A stretch of DNA of 64,000 nt, from the NCBI GenBank assembly GCA_020249925.1, contig JADCER010000012.1, forward strand, positions 400,617 through 464,616, read 5' to 3'. The DNA is from Roseomonas sp. GTDB taxonomy: Bacteria > Pseudomonadota > Alphaproteobacteria > Acetobacterales > Acetobacteraceae. Below, piece after piece: positions 17,781 to 26,076 of this stretch (the stretch's first letter is position 1; every line of letters begins with the position of its first letter). Position numbers and translations under genes: made by a program. The notes under the pieces were generated by a model. It was not told the origin of the DNA. It was given only the letters and a program-made list of their open reading frames with translations, and did no database searches.

Positions 17781-18565
17781 TCCTCAATTATCGCAACCGC
17801 ACGCGTCCAGCCGGCGGAACCGCGATGCACCTTCACGGGGAAGCAGGAAATCATGAAGCCATCCGGCGGCAGGCTTTCCAGATTCGTGAGTTTTTCCATG
17901 TGACAATAGCCAATCTCGCGCCCCGCGCGATGGCCTTCCCAGATCAGGGAGGCGTCTCCGGTTTCCTGCACCTTTTTCTTCGTCAGCGAAAACGGCGCAT
18001 CCCAGGACCAGCCATCAATCCCGGTCACGCGCACGCCCTGTTCCAGCAGCCAAAGTGTCGCCGCCTTGCCAACCCCGCAGCCGCTATGGATGAAATCATC
18101 CTGCCCGTAACGGCTGGCCGCGCGGGTATTCACCACCACAATTTCCAAGGGCTTCAGTGTGTGGCCGATGCGCTTCAATTCCGCCTGCACATCGCCAGGT
18201 GTCGCGACATAGCCATCCGGAAAATGCCGGAAATCAAGCTTCACGCCAGGCTGAAAGCACCACTCAAGCGGCACCTCATCAATGCGCCAGGAAGGCTCGC
18301 CGCCCGGGACTGTTCTTTCATTCATGCGGCTGAAGAAGTGATAGGGCGAATCAAGATGTGTCCCACTATGCGTCGTGATGCGCACAACTTCCCGCGCGGC
18401 GAATTGGCCTTCGGGCAATTGATCCACACTGATACCAAATTCCTGCGCGAGACGCGGCGCGGTCATGTGATGGTCGTGATACTCGATCTCGGGCAGCATA
18501 TGCGGTGGGTCGGAAGCGATCCCGCCCTTGAGTGCGACCGAAATATCAATGAAGCGACGAGCCAT
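17777..18565 (-). CDS. Cyclase/kynurenine-formamidase-like metal hydrolase, copy B
   Basis: 262 residues from ATG 18565. The metal-binding signature is THSGTHLDSPYHF, matching the HxGTHxDxPxH pattern of the cyclase/KynB superfamily. It aligns without gaps to the adjacent copy A, sharing long identical blocks such as GGEPSWRIDEVPL and VTG(I/T)DGWSWDAPFSLTKKK. Family members hydrolyse amides or lactones (formylkynurenine, for example); the actual substrate cannot be read from the sequence. It is the third gene of a minus-strand operon behind fumarylacetoacetase and copy A and overlaps the Bug receptor gene. Confidence 0.85.
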   Translation of the reverse strand: MARRFIDISVALKGGIASDPPHMLPEIEYHDHHMTAPRLAQEFGISVDQLPEGQFAAREVVRITTHSGTHLDSPYHFFSRMNERTVPGGEPSWRIDEVPLEWCFQPGVKLDFRHFPDGYVATPGDVQAELKRIGHTLKPLEIVVVNTRAASRYGQDDFIHSGCGVGKAATLWLLEQGVRVTGIDGWSWDAPFSLTKKKVQETGDASLIWEGHRAGREIGYCHMEKLTNLESLPPDGFMISCFPVKVHRGSAGWTRAVAIIEE

Positions 18566-18575
18566 GGCTTCCCCC

Positions 18576-19364
18576 TTACTCTTCAAAAATCGCGACAGCG
18601 CGGGTCCAGCCCGCAGAGCCGCGATGCACCTTCACCGGCAAGCAGGAGATGGTGAAGCCGCTGGGCGGCAGCTTGTCCAGATTGGAGAGTTTCTCGATGT
18701 GGCAATAGCCGATCTCCCGCCCCGCGCGATGGCCTTCCCAGATCAGTGAAACATCGCCGGTGGCCGCAACCTTCTTCTTGGTGAGTGAAAACGGCGCATC
18801 CCAGGACCAGCCATCCGTGCCGGTCACGCGCACGCCCTGTTCCAGTAGCCAGAGTGTTGCTTCCTTGCCCATGCCGCAGCCGGAATGGATGTAATCATCT
18901 TCCCCATAGCGCGCGCCGGCAGCGGTATTCACCACAACTATTTCAAGCGGCTTTAGCGTATGGCCGATGCGCTTCAATTCCGACTGCACATCATTGGGTG
19001 TGGCGACATAGCCATGCTCAAAATGCCGGAAATCCAGCTTCACGCCTGGCTGCAAGCACCAATCCAAAGGCACTTCATCAATGCGCCAGGAAGGCTCGCC
19101 CCCCGGTACCAGCCTTTCATTCATGCGGCTGAAATAATGGTAGGGCGCATCAATATGCGTGCCGTTATGGGTGCTGATCTGCACGCGCTCAATCGCCGCA
19201 TATTCACCTTCCGGCAATTGATCCACGCTGATGCCGAAATCCTTCGCCATGGCGGGGGCGGTCATGTGGTGATCCAGATATTCTATCTTCGGCAGCGCAT
19301 GCGGCGGGTCACTGATGATGCCAGCCTTGAGTGCGACGGAAATATCAACGATGCGACGGGGCAT
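18576..19364 (-). CDS. Cyclase/kynurenine-formamidase-like metal hydrolase, copy A
   Basis: 262 residues from ATG 19364, with AGGAGG just upstream on the minus strand; the open frame extends further but crosses this ribosome binding site. The metal signature is THNGTHIDAPYHY. It is a close tandem paralogue of copy B, 10 bp away. Differences are scattered through the protein, with clusters around the signature (NGTHIDAP versus SGTHLDSP), so both copies look functional and may differ in substrate. Placement directly after fumarylacetoacetase suggests ring-cleavage product hydrolysis in aromatic catabolism, but this is inference. Confidence 0.85.
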   Translation of the reverse strand: MPRRIVDISVALKAGIISDPPHALPKIEYLDHHMTAPAMAKDFGISVDQLPEGEYAAIERVQISTHNGTHIDAPYHYFSRMNERLVPGGEPSWRIDEVPLDWCLQPGVKLDFRHFEHGYVATPNDVQSELKRIGHTLKPLEIVVVNTAAGARYGEDDYIHSGCGMGKEATLWLLEQGVRVTGTDGWSWDAPFSLTKKKVAATGDVSLIWEGHRAGREIGYCHIEKLSNLDKLPPSGFTISCLPVKVHRGSAGWTRAVAIFEE

Positions 19365-19386
19365 GGGGTTCCTCCTTTTCTTGAAA

Positions 19387-20673
19387 TCAAGCAGGCCAGG
19401 CGATGGCGGGTGCGATGGCGCCACGGCATTCGCCAAAGCCAATGGAAACGGCACCGGGCGCTTCAGCGCGGGCGCGGAAAATCACCTCATCACCATCCTG
19501 CAACCAGCGACGCGTTTCGCCATTGGGCAGGGTGATTGGGCCGGTAAGGCCAAGTTCGGCAAGGCACGCAGCGGCCGTTTCTTCCGGGCCGGAAACCGTG
19601 CCGCTGCCGAGCAAATCACCGGGCAGCAGATTGCAGCCATTGGTGCCGTGATGCGCCACCATTTGCGCTGCCGTCCAATACATGCGGGCGAACTCCGTAT
19701 CGGTCAGCAGCGCGGGTGCAGCATTTGCCGCGCGCATCTTGGCCGTCACCAGCAGGGCTTGCATGCGAATGCCAAGCGCGCCCGCCGCGCGATTCCAGGC
19801 GCTATCCAGATAGGGCAAAGGCGGTGGTTCAATCGCCGGTGCCGCCTTTGTGAAGGGTTCCAGCGCCTCCGCAGTGATCACCCAGGGCGAGATGGAGGTT
19901 GAGACACTCTTCGCCAAAAACGGCCCAAGCGGCGGCATTTCCCAACGCTGGATATCGCGCGCGGACCAATCATTCAAAAGCCCGAAGCCGAAGATGCGGC
20001 TGGGCGCCTCCGCCATGGTCACGGGCGTACCAAGCGCGTTCTCCCCCGCGATCCAGATCGCCAATTCCAATTCGTAATCCATCGCTTCCGATGGGCCGAA
20101 GCGCACTTCGCCATCGCTCCGCGCCCATTGACCATGCGGGCGGATCACATCCTCGCCACTCACGCGGACAGAACTCGCGCGGGAATGATAGGCAACCGGC
20201 AAATGGCGAAAGGCCTGGGGCAGAGGGTTTTTCGGGTCACGCCGCACGCCAAGCCGCGCGCAGTGATCATAGCTCGCCATGAAATCTGAGAAATTCGCGA
20301 CCGTTGCGGGCATGTGCATCTGGGCTTGCGCCATCGGCACCAGAATGCGCGCAGCCTGGGCTTCCGCGGGCGATCCCGCCGCCAGCAGTGTGGAAATTTG
20401 CGCGCGCAAGCCGGCCGATGCACGCCTGCCAAGTGCCATCAGCGCATTCAGGCTTGGTCCTGCGGCGACATCTGCAGCGGCGCCGGCAAGCAGGCCAGCG
20501 TTGATCGCCGCGCGCAGATCCAGAATCATCTCACCAATCGCAACCCCGCCGCGCGGCGCTTCCCCGGCGCGGCTGAAGACGCCGAAGGGCAGGTTCTGGA
20601 TCGGGAAATCCTGCCCCGGCTGATTGGCAGAAGCGACCCAGCTTTTCAGGCCGGGGTCATGGGTGGCATCCAT
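19387..20673 (-). CDS. fahA: Fumarylacetoacetase
   Basis: 428 residues, close to the usual size. The N-terminal domain is followed by the catalytic region with FSDFMASYDHCARLG, matching the SDFYSS..H region that carries the metal and catalytic histidine in animal FAH, and HLPVAYHSRASSV, matching HLPVGYHGRASSV. LLNDWSARDIQRWE and LGPFLAKSVSTSISPW are also characteristic. It hydrolyses fumarylacetoacetate to fumarate and acetoacetate, the last step of tyrosine/homogentisate breakdown. No homogentisate dioxygenase or maleylacetoacetate isomerase gene is in the window; instead two cyclase-family hydrolases and a Bug receptor follow. It is divergent from the aldehyde dehydrogenase gene across 127 bp. 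Confidence 0.9.
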   Translation of the reverse strand: MDATHDPGLKSWVASANQPGQDFPIQNLPFGVFSRAGEAPRGGVAIGEMILDLRAAINAGLLAGAAADVAAGPSLNALMALGRRASAGLRAQISTLLAAGSPAEAQAARILVPMAQAQMHMPATVANFSDFMASYDHCARLGVRRDPKNPLPQAFRHLPVAYHSRASSVRVSGEDVIRPHGQWARSDGEVRFGPSEAMDYELELAIWIAGENALGTPVTMAEAPSRIFGFGLLNDWSARDIQRWEMPPLGPFLAKSVSTSISPWVITAEALEPFTKAAPAIEPPPLPYLDSAWNRAAGALGIRMQALLVTAKMRAANAAPALLTDTEFARMYWTAAQMVAHHGTNGCNLLPGDLLGSGTVSGPEETAAACLAELGLTGPITLPNGETRRWLQDGDEVIFRARAEAPGAVSIGFGECRGAIAPAIAWPA

Positions 20674-20800
20674 TTGGGCGTTCCTAGGGTTTTATGGGCC
20701 GATCATGGCCTGCCGGGGCGCAAGCGCAAGCCCGCACGAGCAAGGCTTGGGAAAAGGCACCAATTCGGCCTATTCTGGGTGAAAGCCCAGGAGGACCCAG

Positions 20801-22279
20801 ATGCTCGACGCCACCACCAAGCTGCCCTTGAAGGACCCCGCCCTGTTCCGTCAGGCGAATTACATCGCCGGCGCCTGGGTGCAGGCCGATAGCGGCAAGA
20901 CGATTGCCGTGCGCAACCCCGCGACTGGTGAGGTGATTGGCGAAGTGCCCGCCATGAGCCAGGCCGAGACGCGCCGCGCCATTGAAGCCGCCAATGCCGC
21001 CTGGCCGGCCTGGCGCGCGATGCTCGCGAAAGATCGCGCCGTGATCCTGCATAAGATCGCAGCCCTCATGCATGAAAACGCCGATGACCTGGCCGCGATC
21101 ATGACGGCGGAGCAGGGCAAGCCGCTCGCCGAAGCGAAGGGCGAAGTCGTTTATGCCGCATCCTTCATTGAATGGTTCGCCGATGAAGGCCGCCGCGTGC
21201 AGGGCGAGACGATTCCGCAAAATGCCAAGGGCCGGCGCATTCTGGTGACCAAGGAACCGATTGGCGTTTTTGCCGCCATCACGCCGTGGAATTTCCCTGC
21301 TGCCATGATCACGCGCAAGGCCGGGCCGGGCTGGGCGGCGGGCTGCACCGGCGTGATTCGCCCCGCATCGCAAACGCCGTTTTCGGCACTGGCCTTGGCG
21401 GTGCTGGCGGAACGCGCCGGCATGCCTTCCGGCGTGTGCAATGTGATTACCGGGCCTTCGGGTGAGACGGGGAAGGAGCTGACGAGCAACCCGATCATCC
21501 GCAAGCTTTCCTTCACCGGATCGACGGAAGTTGGGCGCGTGCTGCTCGCGCAATGCGCGGCGACGGTGAAAAAGACCTCGATGGAATTGGGCGGCAATGC
21601 GCCCTTTATCGTGTTTGATGATGCGGATTTGGATGCGGCGGTGGCCGGCGCCATGGCGTCCAAATATCGCAATACCGGGCAGACCTGCGTCTGCGCCAAT
21701 CGGCTTTTGGTACAGGATGGCGTCTATGAAGCCTTTGCCGCCAAGCTGAAGACGGCTGTGGAAGGCTTGAAGGTCGGCAACGGCATGGAACCTGGTGTGA
21801 CGCAAGGCCCGCTGATCAATGCCGATGCGGTCGCCAAGGTGGAAGAACATATCGCCGATGCTTTGGCGCAGGGTGCGAGCGTGATCACCGGCGGCAAGCG
21901 CCATGCGCGCGGCGGCAATTTCTTCGAACCCACCGTGCTGGCCAATGTGCCGCGCGGCGCCAAGATTTTCGGTGAGGAAACCTTCGGCCCGGTTGCACCG
22001 CTGTTTCGCTTCAAGACGGAAGAGGAAGCGATCAAGCTGGCGAATGATACGGAATTCGGCCTGGCAGCCTATTTCTACGCGCGCGATGTTGGGCGCATCT
22101 TCCGCGTGGCTGAGGCTTTGGAATACGGCATTATCGGCATCAATGAAGGCATCATTTCCACCGCCGAAGTGCCCTTTGGTGGCTTCAAGCAATCGGGCCT
22201 TGGGCGTGAAGGCAGCCATATGGGGATCGAGGAATATCTGGAAGTGAAATACCTCGCGCTTGGCGGCATCGGCACGTGA
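20801..22279 (+). CDS. gabD: NAD(P)-dependent aldehyde dehydrogenase, succinate-semialdehyde type
   Basis: 492 residues, the normal length. Landmarks: TPWNFPAAMITRKAGP, general base Glu262 in MELGG, and nucleophile Cys296 in NTGQTCVC. Overall layout and the ending GGFKQSGLGREGSHMGIEEY fit the succinate-semialdehyde dehydrogenase group, which oxidises the aldehyde to succinate. One oddity is GVIRPASQTP where GabD proteins usually have a lysine before PAS; Arg187 therefore replaces the lysine that contacts the cofactor ribose/phosphate. The ATG follows AGGAGGACCC. The stop overlaps the GTG of the MaoC gene. Confidence 0.85.
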   Translation: MLDATTKLPLKDPALFRQANYIAGAWVQADSGKTIAVRNPATGEVIGEVPAMSQAETRRAIEAANAAWPAWRAMLAKDRAVILHKIAALMHENADDLAAIMTAEQGKPLAEAKGEVVYAASFIEWFADEGRRVQGETIPQNAKGRRILVTKEPIGVFAAITPWNFPAAMITRKAGPGWAAGCTGVIRPASQTPFSALALAVLAERAGMPSGVCNVITGPSGETGKELTSNPIIRKLSFTGSTEVGRVLLAQCAATVKKTSMELGGNAPFIVFDDADLDAAVAGAMASKYRNTGQTCVCANRLLVQDGVYEAFAAKLKTAVEGLKVGNGMEPGVTQGPLINADAVAKVEEHIADALAQGASVITGGKRHARGGNFFEPTVLANVPRGAKIFGEETFGPVAPLFRFKTEEEAIKLANDTEFGLAAYFYARDVGRIFRVAEALEYGIIGINEGIISTAEVPFGGFKQSGLGREGSHMGIEEYLEVKYLALGGIGT

Positions 22280-22728
22280 GCGCCGCGATTTATCTGGAAG
22301 ATCTGTTTCCGGGCCGGCGTTCTGGCGCAGGCTCGGTGACGGTTGATGCCGAGGAAGTCAAGCGCTTCGCCGCACTTTATGATCCGCAGCCCTTCCATAT
22401 GGACGAGGAAGCGGGTGCCGCGCATCCGCTTTTTGGGCGGCTGGCCGCGAGTGGTTGGCATACGGCGGGCATGACCATGCGCATGGTGGTTGCCGCCATT
22501 GGTGGGATTTCCGGCGGCATTGTCGGTGGTGGCGGTGAGCTGCAATGGACCAAGCCGGTTTACCCAGGCGATACGCTGCGTGTGGAAATCGAGGTGCTGG
22601 AAGTCGCCCCTTCGCGGTCCCGGCCGGATCGCGGTAGCGCCTTGATGCGCAATACAACCTTCAACCAAAATGATGAGCCGGTGCAGATTTTCACCGTGCG
22701 GCTTGTTGTCCCTAAGCGTCCGGCCTGA
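22276..22728 (+). CDS. MaoC-like hot-dog dehydratase
   Basis: 150 residues from GTG 22276 (GTGA overlap with the dehydrogenase stop). The hydratase-2 signature is visible as YDPQPFHMDEEAGAAHPLFG, with the Asp/His pair, followed by GRLAASGWHTA. Members hydrate or dehydrate acyl-CoA thioesters. Coupling to an aldehyde dehydrogenase suggests a shared catabolic step, but the substrate is unknown. The alternative is a non-catalytic hot-dog thioesterase-like protein; the intact signature argues against this. Confidence 0.85.
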   Translation: MSAAIYLEDLFPGRRSGAGSVTVDAEEVKRFAALYDPQPFHMDEEAGAAHPLFGRLAASGWHTAGMTMRMVVAAIGGISGGIVGGGGELQWTKPVYPGDTLRVEIEVLEVAPSRSRPDRGSALMRNTTFNQNDEPVQIFTVRLVVPKRPA

Positions 22729-22750
22729 CCGCGCCGATAGAGGTATTTCC

Positions 22751-24112
22751 ATGGCTTATGATTTTGATCTTTTCGTGATTGGTGGCGGGTCTGCCGGCGT
22801 GCGCTCCGCGCGCATCGCGGCTGGCCATGGCGCGCGGGTGGGTGTGGCGGAAGAACGCTTCTGGGGCGGCACTTGTGTGAATGTCGGCTGCGTGCCGAAG
22901 AAGATCATGGTGAATGCCGCCGAATATGGCGCCTGGGCGGAAGATGCCGCGGCCTTTGGCTGGTCCCTCGAAAATCACGGGCATGATTGGGCGAAGCTTG
23001 CCGCCGCGCGCGATGCTGAGGTGGCGCGGCTTTCGGGCATCTATGGCCGCTTGCTGGGCAATGCCGGGGTCACGTCCTTCGATGCGCGGGCAACATTTCT
23101 GGATGCGCATACGCTTGATGTCGGCGGCAAGCGCGTAACGGCAGAGCGCATCATCATTGCGGTTGGTGGTGTGGCGACCCGGCTTGATATTTCAGGCGTC
23201 GAGCTTGGGCTGATTTCTGATGATCTCTTTACGCTGAAGGCCTTGCCCAAACGCGTCGCAGTGCTGGGCGCTGGCTATATCGCGGTGGAATTCGCCTGCA
23301 TCCTGAAAGGGCTCGGGGCAGAGGTTGCGCTGGTGCATCGCGCCCCACTGCCGCTGCGTGGCTTTGATGAGGATATTCGCAGCGCCGCCGCTGAAGCCCT
23401 GATCGCGCAGGGCATAGCCTGCCATGCCGGCTTCAGCCCGGTCCGCATTGAAGCCCGCGATGCGGAACGTGTGCTGCATCTTTCCGATGGCTCGTCGCTT
23501 GTGGTTGATGCGGTGTTTTTCTGTACCGGCCGCAAACCCGCCACAGCCGGGCTTGGGCTCGACAAGGCCGGCGTGCGCCTGGGCGATAATGGCGTGATCG
23601 CGGTGGATGAGAATCACGCCACTAGCCAGCCGCATATCTACGCCATTGGCGATGTGCTGGACCGGGTGAACCTGACCCCCATGGCAACGGCGATTGGCCA
23701 TGCCTTGGCCGATACGATTTTTGGCAATAACCCGCGCCGTGTCAGTTATGAAAACGTGCCCACCGCCGTCTTCATGAACCCGCCCATCGGCACGGTGGGC
23801 ATCACGGAACAGGAAGCCGCCAAGCGCGGCCCTGCTGATATTTATGTCACGCGCTTCACGCCCATGCGCCACACCATCAGCAAGCGTGAAGGCCGCAAGA
23901 CGCTGATGAAGATGGTGGTCTGCCAGCGTACGCAAAAAATCCTCGGCGCGCATATGATCGGCGAAGACGCCGGGGAGATGATGCAAGGAATCGGCATTGC
24001 CGTGGTCATGGGCGCCACAAAACAGGATTTTGATCGCACCATCGGCATTCATCCAACCGCGGCCGAGGAATTCGTCACACTGCGCACCCGTACCCGCGTG
24101 GTGGGCGCGTGA
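22751..24112 (+). CDS. gor: Glutathione-disulfide reductase
   Basis: 453 residues from ATG 22751; an in-frame start at 22670 would overlap the MaoC gene. FAD-binding motif GGGSAGVRSAR (11-21), redox-active pair in GGTCVNVGCVPKK (Cys42 and Cys47), NADP-binding GAGYIAVEFA, and a C-terminal IGIHPTAAEEFVTLR that carries the catalytic histidine. It reduces glutathione disulfide in the cytoplasm with NADPH. A glutathione-dependent formaldehyde dehydrogenase lies about 2 kb downstream, consistent with a glutathione-based thiol system in this organism. Its stop overlaps the MFS gene start. Confidence 0.92.
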   Translation: MAYDFDLFVIGGGSAGVRSARIAAGHGARVGVAEERFWGGTCVNVGCVPKKIMVNAAEYGAWAEDAAAFGWSLENHGHDWAKLAAARDAEVARLSGIYGRLLGNAGVTSFDARATFLDAHTLDVGGKRVTAERIIIAVGGVATRLDISGVELGLISDDLFTLKALPKRVAVLGAGYIAVEFACILKGLGAEVALVHRAPLPLRGFDEDIRSAAAEALIAQGIACHAGFSPVRIEARDAERVLHLSDGSSLVVDAVFFCTGRKPATAGLGLDKAGVRLGDNGVIAVDENHATSQPHIYAIGDVLDRVNLTPMATAIGHALADTIFGNNPRRVSYENVPTAVFMNPPIGTVGITEQEAAKRGPADIYVTRFTPMRHTISKREGRKTLMKMVVCQRTQKILGAHMIGEDAGEMMQGIGIAVVMGATKQDFDRTIGIHPTAAEEFVTLRTRTRVVGA

Positions 24113-25332
24113 TGCAGCCGGCGCAGCGCCTGATCATCGGCTTCGCCTCGGCGGGGCATTTTTTGCATCATGTGCTGACGGGCTTGTTCCTGACGCTGGC
24201 CGTTATTCTGGAAGCCATTTGGCAAAGACCCTATGCGGAGATCATCGCGCTGTGGACTCTAGGTGCCGCGATGATCGGCGTTGGGGCGCCGCTGGCGGGC
24301 TGGCTTGCCGATCGCTTCGGCCATGCGCGCATGATGACAGTGTTTTTTCTGGGTATCGGGTGCGCTTCCATCATCGCCGGAACAGTGACCGATAGTGCGG
24401 AAATGGGCCTCGCACTGGCACTGCTGGGGGGCTTTGGCGCGATTTATCATCCGGTGGCACTCGCTTGGGTTTCCATGACCGCGCCGCCCGATGCGCGCGG
24501 GCGGCTAATGGGTATTTTGGGCATTGCGGGCAGCATCGGTGTGGCCTCAGCCGCCGTGATCGCTGGTGGGCTGGCTGAGATTGCCGGCTGGCGCATGGCG
24601 ATGGTTCTGCCAGGCATTATCACCATCATCGCGGGGCTCGCGCTGCTATTCTGCCTTATCACGGGTCGCGTTGTCGCCAGCAATCACCAACCAGGCGCAG
24701 AGGCAGCGCAGGCTGTGGCGAATGAGGCTGCGCGCATCCCCTGGGGCGTGCTGATCGTGCTCGCCATCACCTTCATGCTTGGCTCCATTGCCTATACCGC
24801 CTATTCCACTGCACTTCCAAAGTGGCTGAGCGACATGCTGCTGCTTGACTCCACCAGGGCGGCGCAGCTTGGCCTGATTGTGGGTGCGGTCATGCTGATG
24901 GGCAGCGCTGGGCAATTGATTGGCGGGCGGCTTGCGGATCGCATGCCGATGAAGGCGCTTTATGTGGCAACCTTCCTGATCAAGCTGCCCCTGATGTTTC
25001 TTGCCGCCTGGTTTGGCGGCGCCTGGGCGCTGCTGGTCGCGGTGGTGATTGGCTTCATGTTTGATTTTGCCGCGCCAGTCGAAAACCTGTTGCTGGCGCG
25101 CTATTCATCTGGCAGGCGGCGTGGCCTGGCTTTCGGGTTGAAATTCGCCATGGGGTTTGTCGCCGCACCGCTTGGCGTCAATCTTGTCGCCTGGGCCTAT
25201 GGCGATGCCGCGGGCGGCGCGCCGGCGCTGTTTCTGACACTGGCCGCCCTTGGGCTGGTGATGCTGGTCGCGGCCATGGCGCTGCCGCGCGATGCGGGCG
25301 CACGCACGGCATCGCGGGCTGTGCCGGCATAA
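24112..25332 (+). CDS. MFS transporter (fosmidomycin-resistance-like)
   Basis: 406 residues from ATG 24112, with a GTG at 24109 as an alternative. About 12 hydrophobic segments and the MFS loop motif GWLADRFGHARM after the second helix, with a looser repeat GGRLADRMPMKA in the second half. The sequence suggests the Fsr branch of drug-efflux carriers, but the substrate is not determinable. It overlaps gor by one base and ends this operon. No terminator is evident in the following 220 bp. Confidence 0.78.
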   Translation: MQPAQRLIIGFASAGHFLHHVLTGLFLTLAVILEAIWQRPYAEIIALWTLGAAMIGVGAPLAGWLADRFGHARMMTVFFLGIGCASIIAGTVTDSAEMGLALALLGGFGAIYHPVALAWVSMTAPPDARGRLMGILGIAGSIGVASAAVIAGGLAEIAGWRMAMVLPGIITIIAGLALLFCLITGRVVASNHQPGAEAAQAVANEAARIPWGVLIVLAITFMLGSIAYTAYSTALPKWLSDMLLLDSTRAAQLGLIVGAVMLMGSAGQLIGGRLADRMPMKALYVATFLIKLPLMFLAAWFGGAWALLVAVVIGFMFDFAAPVENLLLARYSSGRRRGLAFGLKFAMGFVAAPLGVNLVAWAYGDAAGGAPALFLTLAALGLVMLVAAMALPRDAGARTASRAVPA

Positions 25333-25552
25333 GGCTTCCATCTCGCTGCTAGGTTGTGCAGGATGTTCGCGCTAAGGCATTGTGCCATGCGGGGGCGGTT
25401 AGAATGGGCGGCGTCTTCGAAAGGGCGGCATTAAGCAGCGCTACTTCGCGCGAGCGCATTCTGCGAGCAAAGAGAATGGTGGCTGACCAAAAATTCAGGC
25501 CAAAGCAGCGCCCTGTACACGGGGGCTCCGTGACTCAAGAAAGATTACCAAG

Positions 25553-25990
25553 GTGAACGCGCCTGGAAAACCATACTTCACAGAAGATGAGGCTGAATCT
25601 TTGGCACGCTGCATCCATGCCGCGGCTGTGATACTTATGTTTTGCTTACCCGTGATGTTCGCTTGCGAAATAGTAGAATTTTTCCGGACTTCCAGGAACA
25701 TTCTTCTGAAAGGCCAGGGAATGCAAGTAATGCTTATCCTAATCTCGGTTTTTTTTATTCGTTATTATGTTTCAATCGCAGTCGTTTTCATTTTGTGGAG
25801 GCGTAGTCGATTTAAGGAATTTCGGCCGATTAAGCATGGTTTAGGCAGAGTGCCAATCGAGAAAATTGAATACATTCCCGAAGAGGATAAGGTAAAGTAT
25901 GGACGCTTAATCTCTTTCGTTTTTCTTCCAGTATTTTTCGCTGCCATCTCACTGGGCTGGTTCTTGATGGCAAGAAATCATTGCCCCTAG
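25553..25990 (+). CDS. AT-rich orphan membrane protein
   Basis: 145 residues from GTG 25553. Three hydrophobic stretches at about 21-43, 57-81 and 120-139, and a charged loop with [18 protein letters not shown] between the last two. I do not recognise the family. Base composition is strikingly different from the rest of the window: bases 25741-25800 contain 19 G+C of 60. This, and the lack of an operon partner, suggests acquisition by transfer. The start codon is uncertain because no clear ribosome binding site precedes it. Confidence 0.6.
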   Translation: MNAPGKPYFTEDEAESLARCIHAAAVILMFCLPVMFACEIVEFFRTSRNILLKGQGMQVMLILISVFFIRYYVSIAVVFILWRRSRFKEFRPIKHGLGRVPIEKIEYIPEEDKVKYGRLISFVFLPVFFAAISLGWFLMARNHCP

Positions 25991-26010
25991 AAAAGGAGAC
26001 CTGAGTTACG

Positions 26011-26076
26011 ATGGATACTTCGCAATCATCGATTGTTTTTCATCGCGCCTTCTACCTTGGCGGAACGGCTCCATGA
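26011..26076 (+). CDS. Probable 21-residue leader peptide coupled to frmA
   Basis: ATG 26011 opens a 21-codon frame ([21 protein letters not shown]) whose TGA (26074-26076) overlaps the frmA ATG (26073-26075) as ATGA. AAAAGGAGA at 25991-25999 lies 12 bases before it and is the best ribosome binding site in the region, whereas frmA itself has only a weak GGCGGA. This layout suggests that frmA translation is coupled to the short frame. The peptide has no cysteine. It could be chance; conservation in relatives would decide. Confidence 0.4.
   Translation: MDTSQSSIVFHRAFYLGGTAP

Noticed and set aside
20684..22219. 511-codon open frame antisense to the aldehyde dehydrogenase gene
   Set aside because: Low-complexity Gly/His/Arg-rich translation with no motif; the sense gene has all family landmarks.
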